Shown in pieces: positions 20,809-29,785 of a DNA stretch of 64,000 bases. Origin of the DNA: Acidimicrobiia bacterium. Its GTDB lineage: Bacteria; Actinomycetota; Acidimicrobiia; Acidimicrobiales; Poriferisodalaceae. The translations under genes and the position numbers were made by a program. The stretch's first letter is position 1, and every line of letters starts with the position of its first letter. Under the pieces are notes generated by a model that had not been told where the DNA came from, did not search any database, and worked only from the letters and a program-made list of their open reading frames with translations. Where the stretch lies: assembly GCA_022820505.1 (NCBI GenBank), contig JAJEFK010000007.1, positions 1-64,000 on the forward strand, in the 5' to 3' direction.

Positions 20809-21402
20809 ATGAGCAGTCAGGACACCGACCGCATCGTGTCCTGGACGGCAATGGAACACGGCACCGCTGACGACTACGCGTTCTTGGACAGCCAGCACTA
20901 CGCGCACGTCCGCACGGGACTGGTCGACAACCTGCTGAACATCCTGCAATGCCTGCGGGGGCCCACGTTGGGGTACCCGATCGACCGCTACGACCATTCC
21001 CTGCAATCGGCAACCCGGGCATTGCGAAACGGCGAATCGGCCGACCTGGTGGTGGCGGCCCTGCTGCATGACATCGGCGATGCGTTCGCGCCCGAAAATC
21101 ACAGCGCCGCCGGTGCCGCCGTCCTGCAGCCCTACGTCGACGAGCGCACGCACTGGGTGATCGCCCATCACGGCCTGTTTCAGGGCTACTACTACTTCCA
21201 CCACCTCGGTGGCGACCGAGACGCCCGCGAGCAGTATCAGAGCTCGCCTCACTACGGCGCCTGCCTGGACTTCTGCGAGAGCTACGACCAGAACTGCTTC
21301 GACCCGAAGTACCCCAACCTGGCAGCCGAAGACTTCCGCCCCCTGCTCGACGAGGTCTTCAGCCGCCCCTCACAGGTCCCCGCTACCGCCCCACTGACCT
21401 GA
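20809..21402 (+). CDS. HD-domain protein, PhnZ-like putative diiron oxygenase
   Basis: This 197-aa protein has an HD fold with a full set of possible diiron ligands: His63 (YDHS), His87-Asp88 (LLHDIGD), His98 (ENHS), His120 or His121 (AHHG) and Asp160 (ESYDQN). The C-terminal YDQNCFDPKYPNL resembles the distal ligand segment of PhnZ and TmpB oxygenases, which cleave hydroxyphosphonates, more than that of HD phosphohydrolases. This is inference from motif order; the substrate-binding Tyr/Glu pair of PhnZ is not clearly identifiable. It follows the aminotransferase by 14 bp. A 7-bp hairpin starts at its stop codon. Confidence 0.82.
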   Translation: MSSQDTDRIVSWTAMEHGTADDYAFLDSQHYAHVRTGLVDNLLNILQCLRGPTLGYPIDRYDHSLQSATRALRNGESADLVVAALLHDIGDAFAPENHSAAGAAVLQPYVDERTHWVIAHHGLFQGYYYFHHLGGDRDAREQYQSSPHYGACLDFCESYDQNCFDPKYPNLAAEDFRPLLDEVFSRPSQVPATAPLT

Positions 21403-21418
21403 GGCCGCAGCGCGGCCT
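21402..21418. terminator. Hairpin between convergent HD and MOSC genes
   Basis: A 7-bp perfect stem (21402-21408 with 21412-21418) and 3-nt loop occupy the short spacer between two convergent genes. There is no T-run, as is common in high-GC actinobacteria. Confidence 0.5.
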
Positions 21419-21437
21419 GGCCAGCGCGGCTGCAAGC

Positions 21438-22040
21438 TCAGAGGCGCGTGATGGTGTCGCCGGAGCGGACGGTTCCGGGCTGGACGACCCGGCAGTTGAC
21501 GCCCCGCATGCGCAGGTCGCGGCCCTCGCCGGTGTTCACGAAACGCAGAGCGTCACGGCCGAATCGGGCGGCGAACTTGGCGCAGCCTCGGTGCGGTTTG
21601 GCCGTGACCTCCAGGATCGCATCACCGAGCCTCAGTTGGGCGCCGGCGGGCAGCGTCTCATGGCTGATGTCGAGGTCTGCGTAGATCTGGTCGCCGGCGA
21701 GCGGCCAGCGTTCGATTGGCCCGATGACCGCCGCGGCCGCACGAGCGCTCATGACAGTGATCTGGGCGTCCGGGTGCGGTCCGCCATCGGCTGACGACGG
21801 TGAGCCTCGCTGGTTCCACGTGTCGCCCGCGACGCCCTCGGCATCGTTGATCTCGGCCACGTCGAGCACTTCACGGGCATCTTCGCCAGGGCGGCGGACG
21901 ATGAGCTCGATCGTGCCGGTGCTGCTGGGCGCCTCGCGAATGTGCGGCAGCGCCGCTTCCAGCTCGGCGGTGCTGCGGTGGAGCGCCGGGTCGCTGCTCG
22001 CAGCCTCGGCGATGGCGGTGGTCTCTGCTGATGCGTTCAT
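21438..22040 (-). CDS. MOSC-domain protein
   Basis: This 200-aa protein carries a MOSC domain, a fold used in molybdenum-cofactor sulfuration and in amidoxime-reducing components. The conserved cysteine lies in HRGCAKFAARFGRDA, preceded by GDTWNQRG and DQIYADLDIS and followed by RMRGVNCRVVQPG. It is a stand-alone domain without the N-terminal beta-barrel of YiiM/YcbX types. It lies 63 bp downstream of the hydantoinase gene on the same strand. The ATG at 22040 is preferred over a TTG at 22055. The biochemical role is uncertain. Confidence 0.85.
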   Translation of the reverse strand: MNASAETTAIAEAASSDPALHRSTAELEAALPHIREAPSSTGTIELIVRRPGEDAREVLDVAEINDAEGVAGDTWNQRGSPSSADGGPHPDAQITVMSARAAAAVIGPIERWPLAGDQIYADLDISHETLPAGAQLRLGDAILEVTAKPHRGCAKFAARFGRDALRFVNTGEGRDLRMRGVNCRVVQPGTVRSGDTITRL

Positions 22041-22103
22041 CGAGATGCGTCCCAAAAGGTTCGTCGGCAGACTCAGGAGCTGACGGCCAGCTCCAACGCA
22101 GGA

Positions 22104-25100
22104 TTATCGCGCCGGCGCGTCACCTGCCGAAATGAATTCGAGCTGCAGGTCGCGCGCCTCGGCCTCGGGACTCCGCTCGGCGGGATCGCCGTAACCGCCG
22201 CCACCCGGGAACTCCACGATCAGGCGGCGGTCGCCGGAAATCACCGAACGGCCTTTGGAGCGCACCTCCGTGCCGTCGTCGAGCGACAGGCGGCCCAGCG
22301 CGCCGGGTCCGCCGCCGTGCCGGCCGCGCGCCGGGTACACGGTTCGCTCGTAGGTCGCGCTGATGGAGAAATCGCGCCCCTGGCGATTCTCCAGCTCGAT
22401 GACCTGGCCGAGCCCGCCCCGGTACTTGCCCTGCCCGCCGGAATCGCGCCGGAACTCCTTGCGCCAGAACACGAGCGGCGAGCCGATCTCGTTCACCTCC
22501 ACCGGCATGTTGCGCACCCCGCTCGGGAAGGCCGTTGCCGACAGTCCGTCCGCCTGCGGGCGGGCGCCGGCACCGCCCGAATGGAAGCTCATCAGGATGT
22601 ACCGCTCCAGATTGCGCCGGTCGGATTCATCGCCCGATTGCCCAACCGCTGTGCGGGAGCGATTCGTCGTGCCGACGCCGGTATCGGGCTCCCACATGCC
22701 CGTGCCGAGCAGATTCCACAACGACGACGTGCCCTCCGCCGGCACCCGCTCGGGCACCACCTGGCTCAGGCAGCCGAACACGGCATCAGGGAGCAATTGG
22801 CCCATGACGTGACGCACATTCACCGCTGCGGGGTGGGGCGCATTGAGAATGCAGCCCTCGGGCGCTCGCACTCGCACGGCGTCGAGCGAGCCCGTGTTGT
22901 TGGGGATGTCGGGGCCGACAATGCAGCGCACACCGAATGACGTGTAGGCGTCGGTGTAGGCCATCGGCACGTTGATGCCCCAGCTCGACTGAGGCCCGGT
23001 GCCGTCGAAGTCCACGTCGATTCCGTCGGGCCCGGCGGTCAGCGAGCACACGATGTCGATGGGCTGCTCCATGCCGTCGACACGCATCGTGGAGTTCCAC
23101 GAGCCGCTCGGCAGCTCGCCGATCGCATCGAGCATGGCCTGGTGCGATGACGTGATGATGTGCTCCGCCAGCTCGTCCAAATCGGTCATGGCGTACTCGT
23201 CCATCATCGAGATAAGGCGCGCAGCCCCGGTCTCGTTGCAGGCAGCCAGCGAGTGGATGTCGCCGATGACCTGCACCGGGTCGCGGACGTTGGCCTCGAT
23301 GATCGCTACCACGTTCGGGTCGAACACGCCGTCGGTGGCGAACTTCAGGATCGGCAGGTACAGGCCCTCGTGGTACACCTCCTTCGAGTCGGTGGTGAAG
23401 CCAGCGCCGCCGATGTCCACCACGTGGCTCGTGCAGGCGAACAGCGCCACCAGCTCGCCGCGCAGGAACGCCGGCGTGACCACCACGATGTCGAACAGGT
23501 GGCCGGTGCCCTTCCATGGGTCGTTGGTGAGGAAGATGTCGCCGGGGCGCATCTCAGACGCCGGGTAGCGATCCAGGAAGTGCAGCACCGAGTAGGCCAT
23601 GGAATTCACATGGCCCGGTGTGCCCGTGACCGATTGGGCCAGCATCCGCCCCTGGGGGTCGAAGATGCCCGCCGACAGGTCGCCGGCCTCCCGGGTCGAG
23701 GTGCTGAAGGCAGCACGGACGAGCGCCCGTGCCTGTTCCTCGGTCACGGAGATGAGGCGGTTCCACTGCACGCCCAGCCGCACCGCGTCGAGGTCTGCCG
23801 TGGCATCGGCCGGTCGACGCGTGTGCTGCGGCGCTGCGAGGCCGGTGAGTCGCAGGTGTCCGCCCCCCGTCACGGTTGCCACCGCTCCATCGGGGACCAA
23901 GGTCGTGGTCTGGTCCTCGGTGATCAGGGCAGGTCCAGCCAGCCACGCGCCTTCGGTGAGGGAACCTCGCTCGAAGACCGCATGGGGGATGGCCCGGCCG
24001 GTTGCGGTGTCGACGACAAGTGCAGTCTCGTCGGAGGCAACCGGCTCGTCGGCGACGGTCGGATGCAGCGAAATGGCGGGGGCCTGCGGGGTACGCACTT
24101 CCAGCAACCAGCTCAGGATCTCGATCTCGAGGTTGCCGATGTGGCGCGTGTAGAGCTGCTGGTAGGCCTTCGTGAACGCGGTTCGCAGCTGGTTGCGAAC
24201 CTCGGCGTCGCTCGGGCGGTCGATGCTGTCGGCGAGCAGCGCAGCAGCGTCGACGTCGACGGTGATCTCATGGCCTTGACCGCGGTAGCGCATCAGGGCC
24301 CGCACGTGTGTGGCCGTCTCGGCGCCGGGCGCAGCAGCGTGCACGATCGCATTCGACTCGTCGGCCATCTCCCGGAGCAGCCCTGCCAGGTTGGCTGCTG
24401 TCAGCTCGCTGACGCGGGCATGGCGGGTGCGCACCGACTCGTGCGCTACCGGCGCGGCCAGAAAGCCGATGGCCGAACCCACGCCTGCGCCCGCAGGCAC
24501 CACGATGTCGTCGATGCCCAGCTTGGCGGCCACCCGCGCTGCGTGCAGCGGCGCCGCTCCGCCGAAGGCGATGAGCGTCCCACGGCTGATATCGCAGCCT
24601 TGATCCGCTGCGTGAACGCGACCGGCATTGGCCATGTTCTCGTCGACAACCTCGGAGATGCCGATGGCAGAGATCGTCGTCTGCAGACCCGACGGCTCCG
24701 CCAGCGCGGTCCCGACGGCCTTGGCAGCGGCGTCGACGTCGAACGTCAGCGTGCCGCCCGCAAACCGTTCCGGCGCCAGCCGGCCCAGCACCGCATCGGC
24801 ATCGGTCACCGTCGGCTCTGTTCCGCCGCGCCCGTAGGCCGCAGGACCCGGCTCGGAGCCTGCACTGGCCGGACCCACGGTGATGCGCCCGAGCGCGTCG
24901 AGGCTGGCGATGGATCCGCCGCCGGCGCCGATCTCGACCATCTCGATCACCGGCAGGCGCAGCGGGAGCCCGCTGCCTGCCAGGAAGCGGTACTCGCGGC
25001 CGACCTCGAATTCCCGGCTGGTGCGGGGATGACCGCCCTCGACGATGCACAGTTTCGCCGTGGTGCCGCCCATGTCGAAGCTGAGGGCTCGTTCGCAGTC

Positions 25101-25955
25101 GAGGCCGCGGGCGATCCCCGAGGCGAGCAGCGCGCCGCCGGCGGGTCCGCTCTCGATCAGTCGCACCGGGAAGCGCAGCGCCTCAGCGAGCGTTCCCAGC
25201 CCGCCGCCGGAGGTCATGAGGAACACCTCGCAGCCCAATCCCAGCGCTGCGAGCCGTGCATCGAGATCGGTCAGGTACTGCCTCACCAGCGGTGCGATGT
25301 AGGCGTTGGCGCACGCAGTGGAAAAGCGCTCGTATTCCCGGATCTCGGGGCAGACCTCGCTGGAGATGGTGACGGCGGCCTCGGGCCAGCACTCGGCCAG
25401 TATCTCGGCCGTGCGCTCCTCGTGGCGGGCATCGAGGTAGGAGTGCAGGTAGCCGACAGCGACGCTGGTCACGGCGTCGGCCGCCAACGATTCCGCCGCG
25501 GCCTGCACCGCGTGCTCATCCAGCGGGAGCAGCACTGTGCCGTCGGCGGCGAGCCGCTCGGGTATGCCGATACGGCGGTTGCGCGGCACCAGCGGCTCGG
25601 GCCGGCGCATGTACAGGTCGTACTGCTCGAACCGGTTCTCGTGGGCCATCTCGACCGAGTCGCGGATGCCCTGCGTGGTCAGCAGTGCCGTGCGTGCGCC
25701 CCGGCGCTCGATGAGGGCATTCGTGGCGAGGGTGGTGCCGTGGATGAACACGCCCACCTCCGCGGGCGCGACGCCTGCGGTGCGCAGCACACGCTCGACG
25801 CCGTCGAGCACTGCGTCGGCCGGCGCGTCAGGCGTCGTCAGCACCTTGGCGGTGTGCAGGACCGGCGCGCCGCCGCTGACGTCGTCGACCTCCAGCGCGA
25901 TGTCGGTGAACGTGCCGCCGATGTCGGCCGCCAGCCGGGCGCGTGCGCCTGCCAT
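22104..25955 (-). CDS. Fused hydantoinase A/B (5-oxoprolinase-type)
   Basis: This 1283-aa protein has the layout of full-length 5-oxoprolinase. The HyuA-like ATPase half (about 1-690) has ADIGGTFTDIAL, FIHGTTLATNALIERRG, SFDMGGTTAKLCIVEGG and a GAGGGSIA loop. The HyuB-like half (about 710-1275) has QGRMLAQSVTGTPGHVNSM, FLTNDPWKGTGHLFDI and a glycine-rich C-terminus (FPGGGGYGDP). It hydrolyses a 5-membered cyclic amide with ATP; candidates are 5-oxoproline, N-methylhydantoin and allantoin derivatives. Bacteria often split these halves, so fusion is notable but known. The ATG has TACGCT 6 nt upstream. Confidence 0.93.
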   Translation of the reverse strand: MAGARARLAADIGGTFTDIALEVDDVSGGAPVLHTAKVLTTPDAPADAVLDGVERVLRTAGVAPAEVGVFIHGTTLATNALIERRGARTALLTTQGIRDSVEMAHENRFEQYDLYMRRPEPLVPRNRRIGIPERLAADGTVLLPLDEHAVQAAAESLAADAVTSVAVGYLHSYLDARHEERTAEILAECWPEAAVTISSEVCPEIREYERFSTACANAYIAPLVRQYLTDLDARLAALGLGCEVFLMTSGGGLGTLAEALRFPVRLIESGPAGGALLASGIARGLDCERALSFDMGGTTAKLCIVEGGHPRTSREFEVGREYRFLAGSGLPLRLPVIEMVEIGAGGGSIASLDALGRITVGPASAGSEPGPAAYGRGGTEPTVTDADAVLGRLAPERFAGGTLTFDVDAAAKAVGTALAEPSGLQTTISAIGISEVVDENMANAGRVHAADQGCDISRGTLIAFGGAAPLHAARVAAKLGIDDIVVPAGAGVGSAIGFLAAPVAHESVRTRHARVSELTAANLAGLLREMADESNAIVHAAAPGAETATHVRALMRYRGQGHEITVDVDAAALLADSIDRPSDAEVRNQLRTAFTKAYQQLYTRHIGNLEIEILSWLLEVRTPQAPAISLHPTVADEPVASDETALVVDTATGRAIPHAVFERGSLTEGAWLAGPALITEDQTTTLVPDGAVATVTGGGHLRLTGLAAPQHTRRPADATADLDAVRLGVQWNRLISVTEEQARALVRAAFSTSTREAGDLSAGIFDPQGRMLAQSVTGTPGHVNSMAYSVLHFLDRYPASEMRPGDIFLTNDPWKGTGHLFDIVVVTPAFLRGELVALFACTSHVVDIGGAGFTTDSKEVYHEGLYLPILKFATDGVFDPNVVAIIEANVRDPVQVIGDIHSLAACNETGAARLISMMDEYAMTDLDELAEHIITSSHQAMLDAIGELPSGSWNSTMRVDGMEQPIDIVCSLTAGPDGIDVDFDGTGPQSSWGINVPMAYTDAYTSFGVRCIVGPDIPNNTGSLDAVRVRAPEGCILNAPHPAAVNVRHVMGQLLPDAVFGCLSQVVPERVPAEGTSSLWNLLGTGMWEPDTGVGTTNRSRTAVGQSGDESDRRNLERYILMSFHSGGAGARPQADGLSATAFPSGVRNMPVEVNEIGSPLVFWRKEFRRDSGGQGKYRGGLGQVIELENRQGRDFSISATYERTVYPARGRHGGGPGALGRLSLDDGTEVRSKGRSVISGDRRLIVEFPGGGGYGDPAERSPEAEARDLQLEFISAGDAPAR

Positions 25956-25961
25956 CGGCCC

Positions 25962-25967
25962 AGCGTA
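25962..25967 (-). promoter_or_regulatory. Putative -10 (TACGCT), leaderless
   Basis: TACGCT on the minus strand ends 6 nt before the ATG at 25955 of the hydantoinase gene. Confidence 0.5.
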
Positions 25968-25995
25968 GGCGCGTCGTCGCGGAAGGCTGCGGGGC

Positions 25996-26001
25996 TACCG
26001 T
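25996..26001 (+). promoter_or_regulatory. Putative -10 (TACCGT), leaderless ribH
   Basis: TACCGT ends 6 nt before the GTG at 26008. It is back to back with the hydantoinase promoter, 28 bp away. Confidence 0.5.
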
Positions 26002-26007
26002 GCAGGC

Positions 26008-26493
26008 GTGGCGAGTGGCGACCAGCGTGGCGGCAGGCCGCCTGCGGGGGCCGGTGCGGGGCTGCGCATCGGCATCGTGCGGGCGACCTGGAACCCAGAG
26101 ATCGTGGACCGGTTGGCAGCCGGTGCCCGGCGAGGCCTCGATGAGCTCGGCGTCGCTGAGACAACCGAGGTGACGGTGCCCGGGTGCTTCGAGATCCCTT
26201 TCGCGGCACAGGTGCTCGCTCGCAGCGGGCAGGTCGATGCGATCGTCGTGATCGGGGCCGTGATCCGTGGGGAGACAACCCACTACGAGCTGGTCAGCGA
26301 GGGCGCCGCGCAAGGCGTGATGGCCGTTCAGCTGGAGACGGGCATTCCGGTCGGCTTCGGCCTGGTCACGGTGGAGAACACCGAACAAGCCGTAGCCCGC
26401 AGCGAGGGCGCCGGAGGCCACAACGTCGGTGAGGACGCGGCCTGTGTGGCGGTGTCGATGGCCCTGCTCGCCCGCGACTTCCCTGCTGGCTAA
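26008..26493 (+). CDS. ribH: 6,7-dimethyl-8-ribityllumazine synthase
   Basis: RibH condenses 5-amino-6-ribitylaminouracil with 3,4-dihydroxy-2-butanone-4-phosphate in riboflavin synthesis and assembles into an icosahedral or pentameric cage. The 161-aa protein has GIVRATWNPEIVD, TVPGCFEIPFAAQ, the catalytic loop GAVIRGETTHYELV, FGLVTVENTEQA and the late NVGEDAACVAV helix. Other rib genes are absent from the window, so this is an orphan copy. Its pyrimidine substrate is shared with FbiC. The GTG start is supported by the promoter spacing. The stop overlaps that of the convergent quinone reductase by 4 bp. Confidence 0.95.
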   Translation: MASGDQRGGRPPAGAGAGLRIGIVRATWNPEIVDRLAAGARRGLDELGVAETTEVTVPGCFEIPFAAQVLARSGQVDAIVVIGAVIRGETTHYELVSEGAAQGVMAVQLETGIPVGFGLVTVENTEQAVARSEGAGGHNVGEDAACVAVSMALLARDFPAG

Positions 26494-27479
26494 GCGGGGT
26501 CGGGGCGCATCCGCACGAGCACCTTGCCGACGGCTTCGCGTTCGTCGAGCAGCCGGTAGGCCTCGGCGCTCTGCTCGAACGGCAGCACCTGCCCGATGGG
26601 CGGCTTCACGGCGCCCGATTCGATCATGCCGAGCAGGCGTTCGTGGATGCGGGCGGGGATCGTCGGGTCGGCAGCCACGGCTTCGCCCCAGGCGGCACCG
26701 ACCAGGCTCACGTTGCGCAACAGCAGCCGGTTCACCTTCACGGTCGGGATCTCGCCCGCCGCGAACCCCACCACCACGAGCCGCCCGAAGCGTGCCAGCG
26801 CCCGGATCCCATCCAGGAATCGATCCCCGCCCACCGGGTCGTAGGTCATGTCGACGCCTCGGCCGCTGGTGAGCTCGCGCACCTCGTCCTTCCAGGTTTC
26901 GCTGATGAGCACGATGTGATCGGCCCCGGCTGCCCGGGCGATCTCGCCCTTGGCCTCGGTGGAGACCAGGCCGATGACCGGACCGGCGCCGACCCCCTTT
27001 GCCACCTGGATGCCCGAAGTGCCCACGCCGCCCGATGCGCCCAGCACCAGCACCGACTCGCCCTCGCGCAGGCCCGCCCGGTCGATCATGCAGAACACCG
27101 CCGTCTGGTAGTTCATGACCAGCGCGGCACCTTCTTCGAATGAGAGTTCCTCGGGCAGCGTGAACAGGTCGCGGGGTCTGGCCGCCACCACTTCGCTCAG
27201 GCAGCCGTTCGACCACACGCACACGCGGTCGCCGGGTGAGTAGCCCGAATCGGCGGCTGCCGAGCGCACGACGCCTGCGGCCTCGATCCCCGGTCGGAAG
27301 GGCGGGTCGGGGCGGTACTGGTAGAGACCTTGGCTCTGGAGCAGGTCGGGGAACGACACGCCGCCGCAGACGATGTCGACGATCACCGATGCGCCGTCTG
27401 CATCGGCCACCGGTTCGGGAGCGTCCACGACAGCGACGCCGGCCGGGCCTGTGAGGGACTGCACTTCCAATGCACGCAT
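26490..27479 (-). CDS. NADPH:quinone oxidoreductase (zinc-free MDR family)
   Basis: This 329-aa medium-chain dehydrogenase/reductase resembles QOR-type NADPH:quinone reductases. It shows PPFRPGIEAAGVV, the NADP-binding LVLGASGGVGTSGIQVAK near residue 150, and a C-terminal KPPIGQVLPFEQSAEAYRLLDEREAVGKVLV. It lacks the catalytic and structural zinc cysteines of alcohol dehydrogenases. It probably reduces a quinone or enone with NADPH in the cytosol. It is divergent from the amidohydrolase, with a 288-bp spacer that contains repeat copy B. No leaderless hexamer is visible at the ATG. Confidence 0.9.
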   Translation of the reverse strand: MRALEVQSLTGPAGVAVVDAPEPVADADGASVIVDIVCGGVSFPDLLQSQGLYQYRPDPPFRPGIEAAGVVRSAAADSGYSPGDRVCVWSNGCLSEVVAARPRDLFTLPEELSFEEGAALVMNYQTAVFCMIDRAGLREGESVLVLGASGGVGTSGIQVAKGVGAGPVIGLVSTEAKGEIARAAGADHIVLISETWKDEVRELTSGRGVDMTYDPVGGDRFLDGIRALARFGRLVVVGFAAGEIPTVKVNRLLLRNVSLVGAAWGEAVAADPTIPARIHERLLGMIESGAVKPPIGQVLPFEQSAEAYRLLDEREAVGKVLVRMRPDPA

Positions 27480-27552
27480 GGCGACACTGTTTCACAAGAG
27501 GCGCAGACGGGCACAGCGAACGCGAGAGCACCTGTGCAGTGGCGTCGTGCCT

Positions 27553-27668
27553 GAGAGGCTTCGCCAATAGGTGAACCTTCTCGCTGTTGCACCTGTTGTT
27601 TCCCGCTCTTGTTCGCTGTCGCTCACGGGCCGCTCGGGCCACGGCTTCGCCTATCGGCTCAGCCTCTT
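27553..27668. repeat. Dispersed intergenic repeat, copy B, with inverted ends
   Basis: Bases 27592-27667 match copy A at 16513-16587. Here the element is longer. A 23-bp left arm at 27553-27575 pairs with 27646-27668 at 18 of 23 positions, giving a 116-bp unit with imperfect terminal inverted repeats. It lies in the 288-bp spacer between divergent genes (27480-27767); otherwise that spacer holds only a possible -10 (TACTGT, 27692-27697) for the amidohydrolase. Confidence 0.75.
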
Positions 27669-27767
27669 GGGAGTGCACGTGAGGCCGCTGGTACTGTTGG
27701 CCGCGCGGTCAGTCTGCACCGGGGGCCACCGGGCATGCGGACGCTCAAGCAGAAGCAGGGGAGAACC

Positions 27768-28910
27768 ATGCGGTACTACTCGTGTGACTCGCACGTGGTC
27801 GAGGCAGCCGAGATCTATGCGGGACTGACGGACAGGTTCGGCGATCGGGCACCGTTCATCAGCAAGGACTACAACGACAAGCCGGGCACCTGGCTCGTGC
27901 TCCCCGGCGGCATCCGCCCGGTGCCGGTCGGCCGGCTGGGCATCGCCGGCGCCAGCCTGTCCGACCCGGCCACCCACGCTCGCATCGAGCAGGGATACGA
28001 CGGCTTCAACCCCGGCGTGATGGATCCAACCGCCCGGCTCGACGAGCAGGCCCAGGACGGCATCGTCGGCGAGGTCATGTACCCGAGCCTGTCGATGTTC
28101 ACGTTCGCTATTCCCGACGACGAGGTGCGCGACGCCGCTTTCCGCAATCACAACGACTGGGTGCTCGACTACTGCTCGGTGGATCGCAACCGGCTCATCG
28201 GCGTCGGCTGCCTGCCGCTGCCCGACGTGGAGCGGGCCATCGCCGAGATCGACCGCTCGGCGCAGCTCGGCGTGCGCGGCTTCGCCATCCCCGCCCACGT
28301 CGACCCTGTCAAGCCGTACTGCCACCCCGACTTCGACCCGTTCTGGGCCCGCGCCCAGGAATTCGGCGTACCGCTCACCATGCACATCTTCACCGGGTCC
28401 AGCCTCGAGGGCGGCATGCCCGAGCACTGGGGCACGCCCGGCGGCCATCTGAAGGGCTACACGCTGGCCCACACCACCATCGCCAATACGATCATCGATC
28501 TCATCTGCGGCGGCGTCGTGGAACGCTTCCCCGATCTGCGCTTCGTCTGCGCCGAGTACGAGACCGGCTGGGTCGGCCACTTCAAGCAGCGGCTCGATCA
28601 CGCGGCGTACCGCACGCCGTGGGAGGTGTCCGACGAGCTCACCATGAAGCCGTCGGAGTACTTCGACCGGAACGTCTGGGTCACCTTCGAGGACGACGTG
28701 GAGGGGGTAGCGACGCGGCACTCGATCGGCGTCAGCAACCTGCTGTGGGGCAATGACTACCCGCACCACGATTCGATCTGGCCGAACTCGCGGCCCATCC
28801 TCGACGAGATTCTGTCGGGCGTTCCTGACGACGAGAAGGAACAGATGGTCTGGAGCAACGTCCTCGAGCTCTACAGCCTCGACCCCGATTCGCTCCCCGC
28901 AGCTGCCTAA
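27768..28910 (+). CDS. Amidohydrolase 2-family metal-dependent hydrolase/decarboxylase
   Basis: This 380-aa TIM-barrel protein belongs to the amidohydrolase_2 (ACMSD-like) family. The N-terminal metal motif is CDSHVVE in place of the usual DxH. Later come EVMYPSLSMF, GFAIPAHVDPVKPYCHPDFDPFW, LTMHIFTG, RFPDLRFVCAEYETGWV and the terminal NDYPHHDSIWPNS, which provides the catalytic Asp. Members include 2-pyrone-4,6-dicarboxylate lactonase-like and aromatic decarboxylase enzymes, so aromatic catabolism is likely (inference). The ATG has GGGGAGA upstream. The frame opens earlier within repeat B, but that part is not coding. Its stop overlaps that of the next, convergent gene by 4 bp. Confidence 0.9.
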   Translation: MRYYSCDSHVVEAAEIYAGLTDRFGDRAPFISKDYNDKPGTWLVLPGGIRPVPVGRLGIAGASLSDPATHARIEQGYDGFNPGVMDPTARLDEQAQDGIVGEVMYPSLSMFTFAIPDDEVRDAAFRNHNDWVLDYCSVDRNRLIGVGCLPLPDVERAIAEIDRSAQLGVRGFAIPAHVDPVKPYCHPDFDPFWARAQEFGVPLTMHIFTGSSLEGGMPEHWGTPGGHLKGYTLAHTTIANTIIDLICGGVVERFPDLRFVCAEYETGWVGHFKQRLDHAAYRTPWEVSDELTMKPSEYFDRNVWVTFEDDVEGVATRHSIGVSNLLWGNDYPHHDSIWPNSRPILDEILSGVPDDEKEQMVWSNVLELYSLDPDSLPAAA

Positions 28911-29755
28911 GCCGCGAGGGGCTCTAGGTGGGCGCGGATGGACTTTGCCACCCGCTCGCCGTTCTCCATGGGGCCGAAATGGCTCAACTCGGCGAAGGCC
29001 TCGAGCCGGCCGTTGCCGAGCGCCTCGGCGATGGGCTGCGCGACCTGGGGCGGGATGGTGTTCCACATGGCGGGGGAGTCGCCGCGGGCGACAACCGTGG
29101 GGCACATCACCGCGTTGAAGGCGCTGTAGTCGACCGACTGGCCGGACTCGTAGATGCGTGCCTCGGTGTCGCCCGAGCACGAGAGCCGCACGGCGTCGTC
29201 GCCTGACGGGTAGGTGCCGATCTCGACATAGGCCCGCACTGCCTCGGGCTCGCAGCCAGAAAACGGCGGCTTGGAGACGAAGCGGTCGTACGCCTCGTCG
29301 ATCGTGGCGAAGCGGATCCGTCGACGCCGCGACGCCACCACGAGCTCGTGATCGGAATCGGGCATGGGAAAGCCGTCGGGCACGAGCACTGGCTCGTACA
29401 GGTACAAGCCCCGGTAGCTGCCCGGATGCTGCAGCTCGGCGAGCAGCAGGCTGGCTGCCCCCAGCGAGTGGCCGGCGGCCAGAAGGGGCTCGCCGCCCAG
29501 GGCGTTCACTGCGGTCAGCACCTCTTCCACGAAGCGCGCCCGTTCCACCGACATGTCGTCGTGCTGTGGACGCGAGGCGCCGTGCCCCCGGAAGTCCAGT
29601 CCCCAGCACCGGAACGTGTCCTGCAGGTGCGGCACCACGGTGGCCCACATGCCGGCATTGAGGCCGTTGCCGTGCGTCAGCAGCAGGGGCGTTCCGTGCC
29701 CGCCGAGATCATGGAGCACTGCGTGTTCACCGTCTGAGGTGGTCAGGCGCATCAT
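28907..29755 (-). CDS. Alpha/beta hydrolase
   Basis: This 282-aa protein has the alpha/beta-hydrolase fold with LLTHGNGLNAGMW (oxyanion region), the nucleophile elbow GHSLGAAS, Asp in the VVARGDSP strand and His in ELSHFGPME. It is a paralogue of the gene at 42275-43189: both share a KPPFSG/RPPFSG lid segment and a YEPV motif after the elbow. The substrate is unknown. TATCGT 9 nt upstream of the start is a probable leaderless -10. The gene converges on, and overlaps, the amidohydrolase stop. Confidence 0.88.
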   Translation of the reverse strand: MMRLTTSDGEHAVLHDLGGHGTPLLLTHGNGLNAGMWATVVPHLQDTFRCWGLDFRGHGASRPQHDDMSVERARFVEEVLTAVNALGGEPLLAAGHSLGAASLLLAELQHPGSYRGLYLYEPVLVPDGFPMPDSDHELVVASRRRRIRFATIDEAYDRFVSKPPFSGCEPEAVRAYVEIGTYPSGDDAVRLSCSGDTEARIYESGQSVDYSAFNAVMCPTVVARGDSPAMWNTIPPQVAQPIAEALGNGRLEAFAELSHFGPMENGERVAKSIRAHLEPLAA

Positions 29756-29764
29756 CGCCGCCGC

Positions 29765-29770
29765 ACGATA
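29765..29770 (-). promoter_or_regulatory. Putative -10 (TATCGT)
   Basis: TATCGT on the minus strand lies 9 nt before the ATG at 29755. Confidence 0.35.
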
Positions 29771-29785
29771 GTGCAGACTCTCGCC

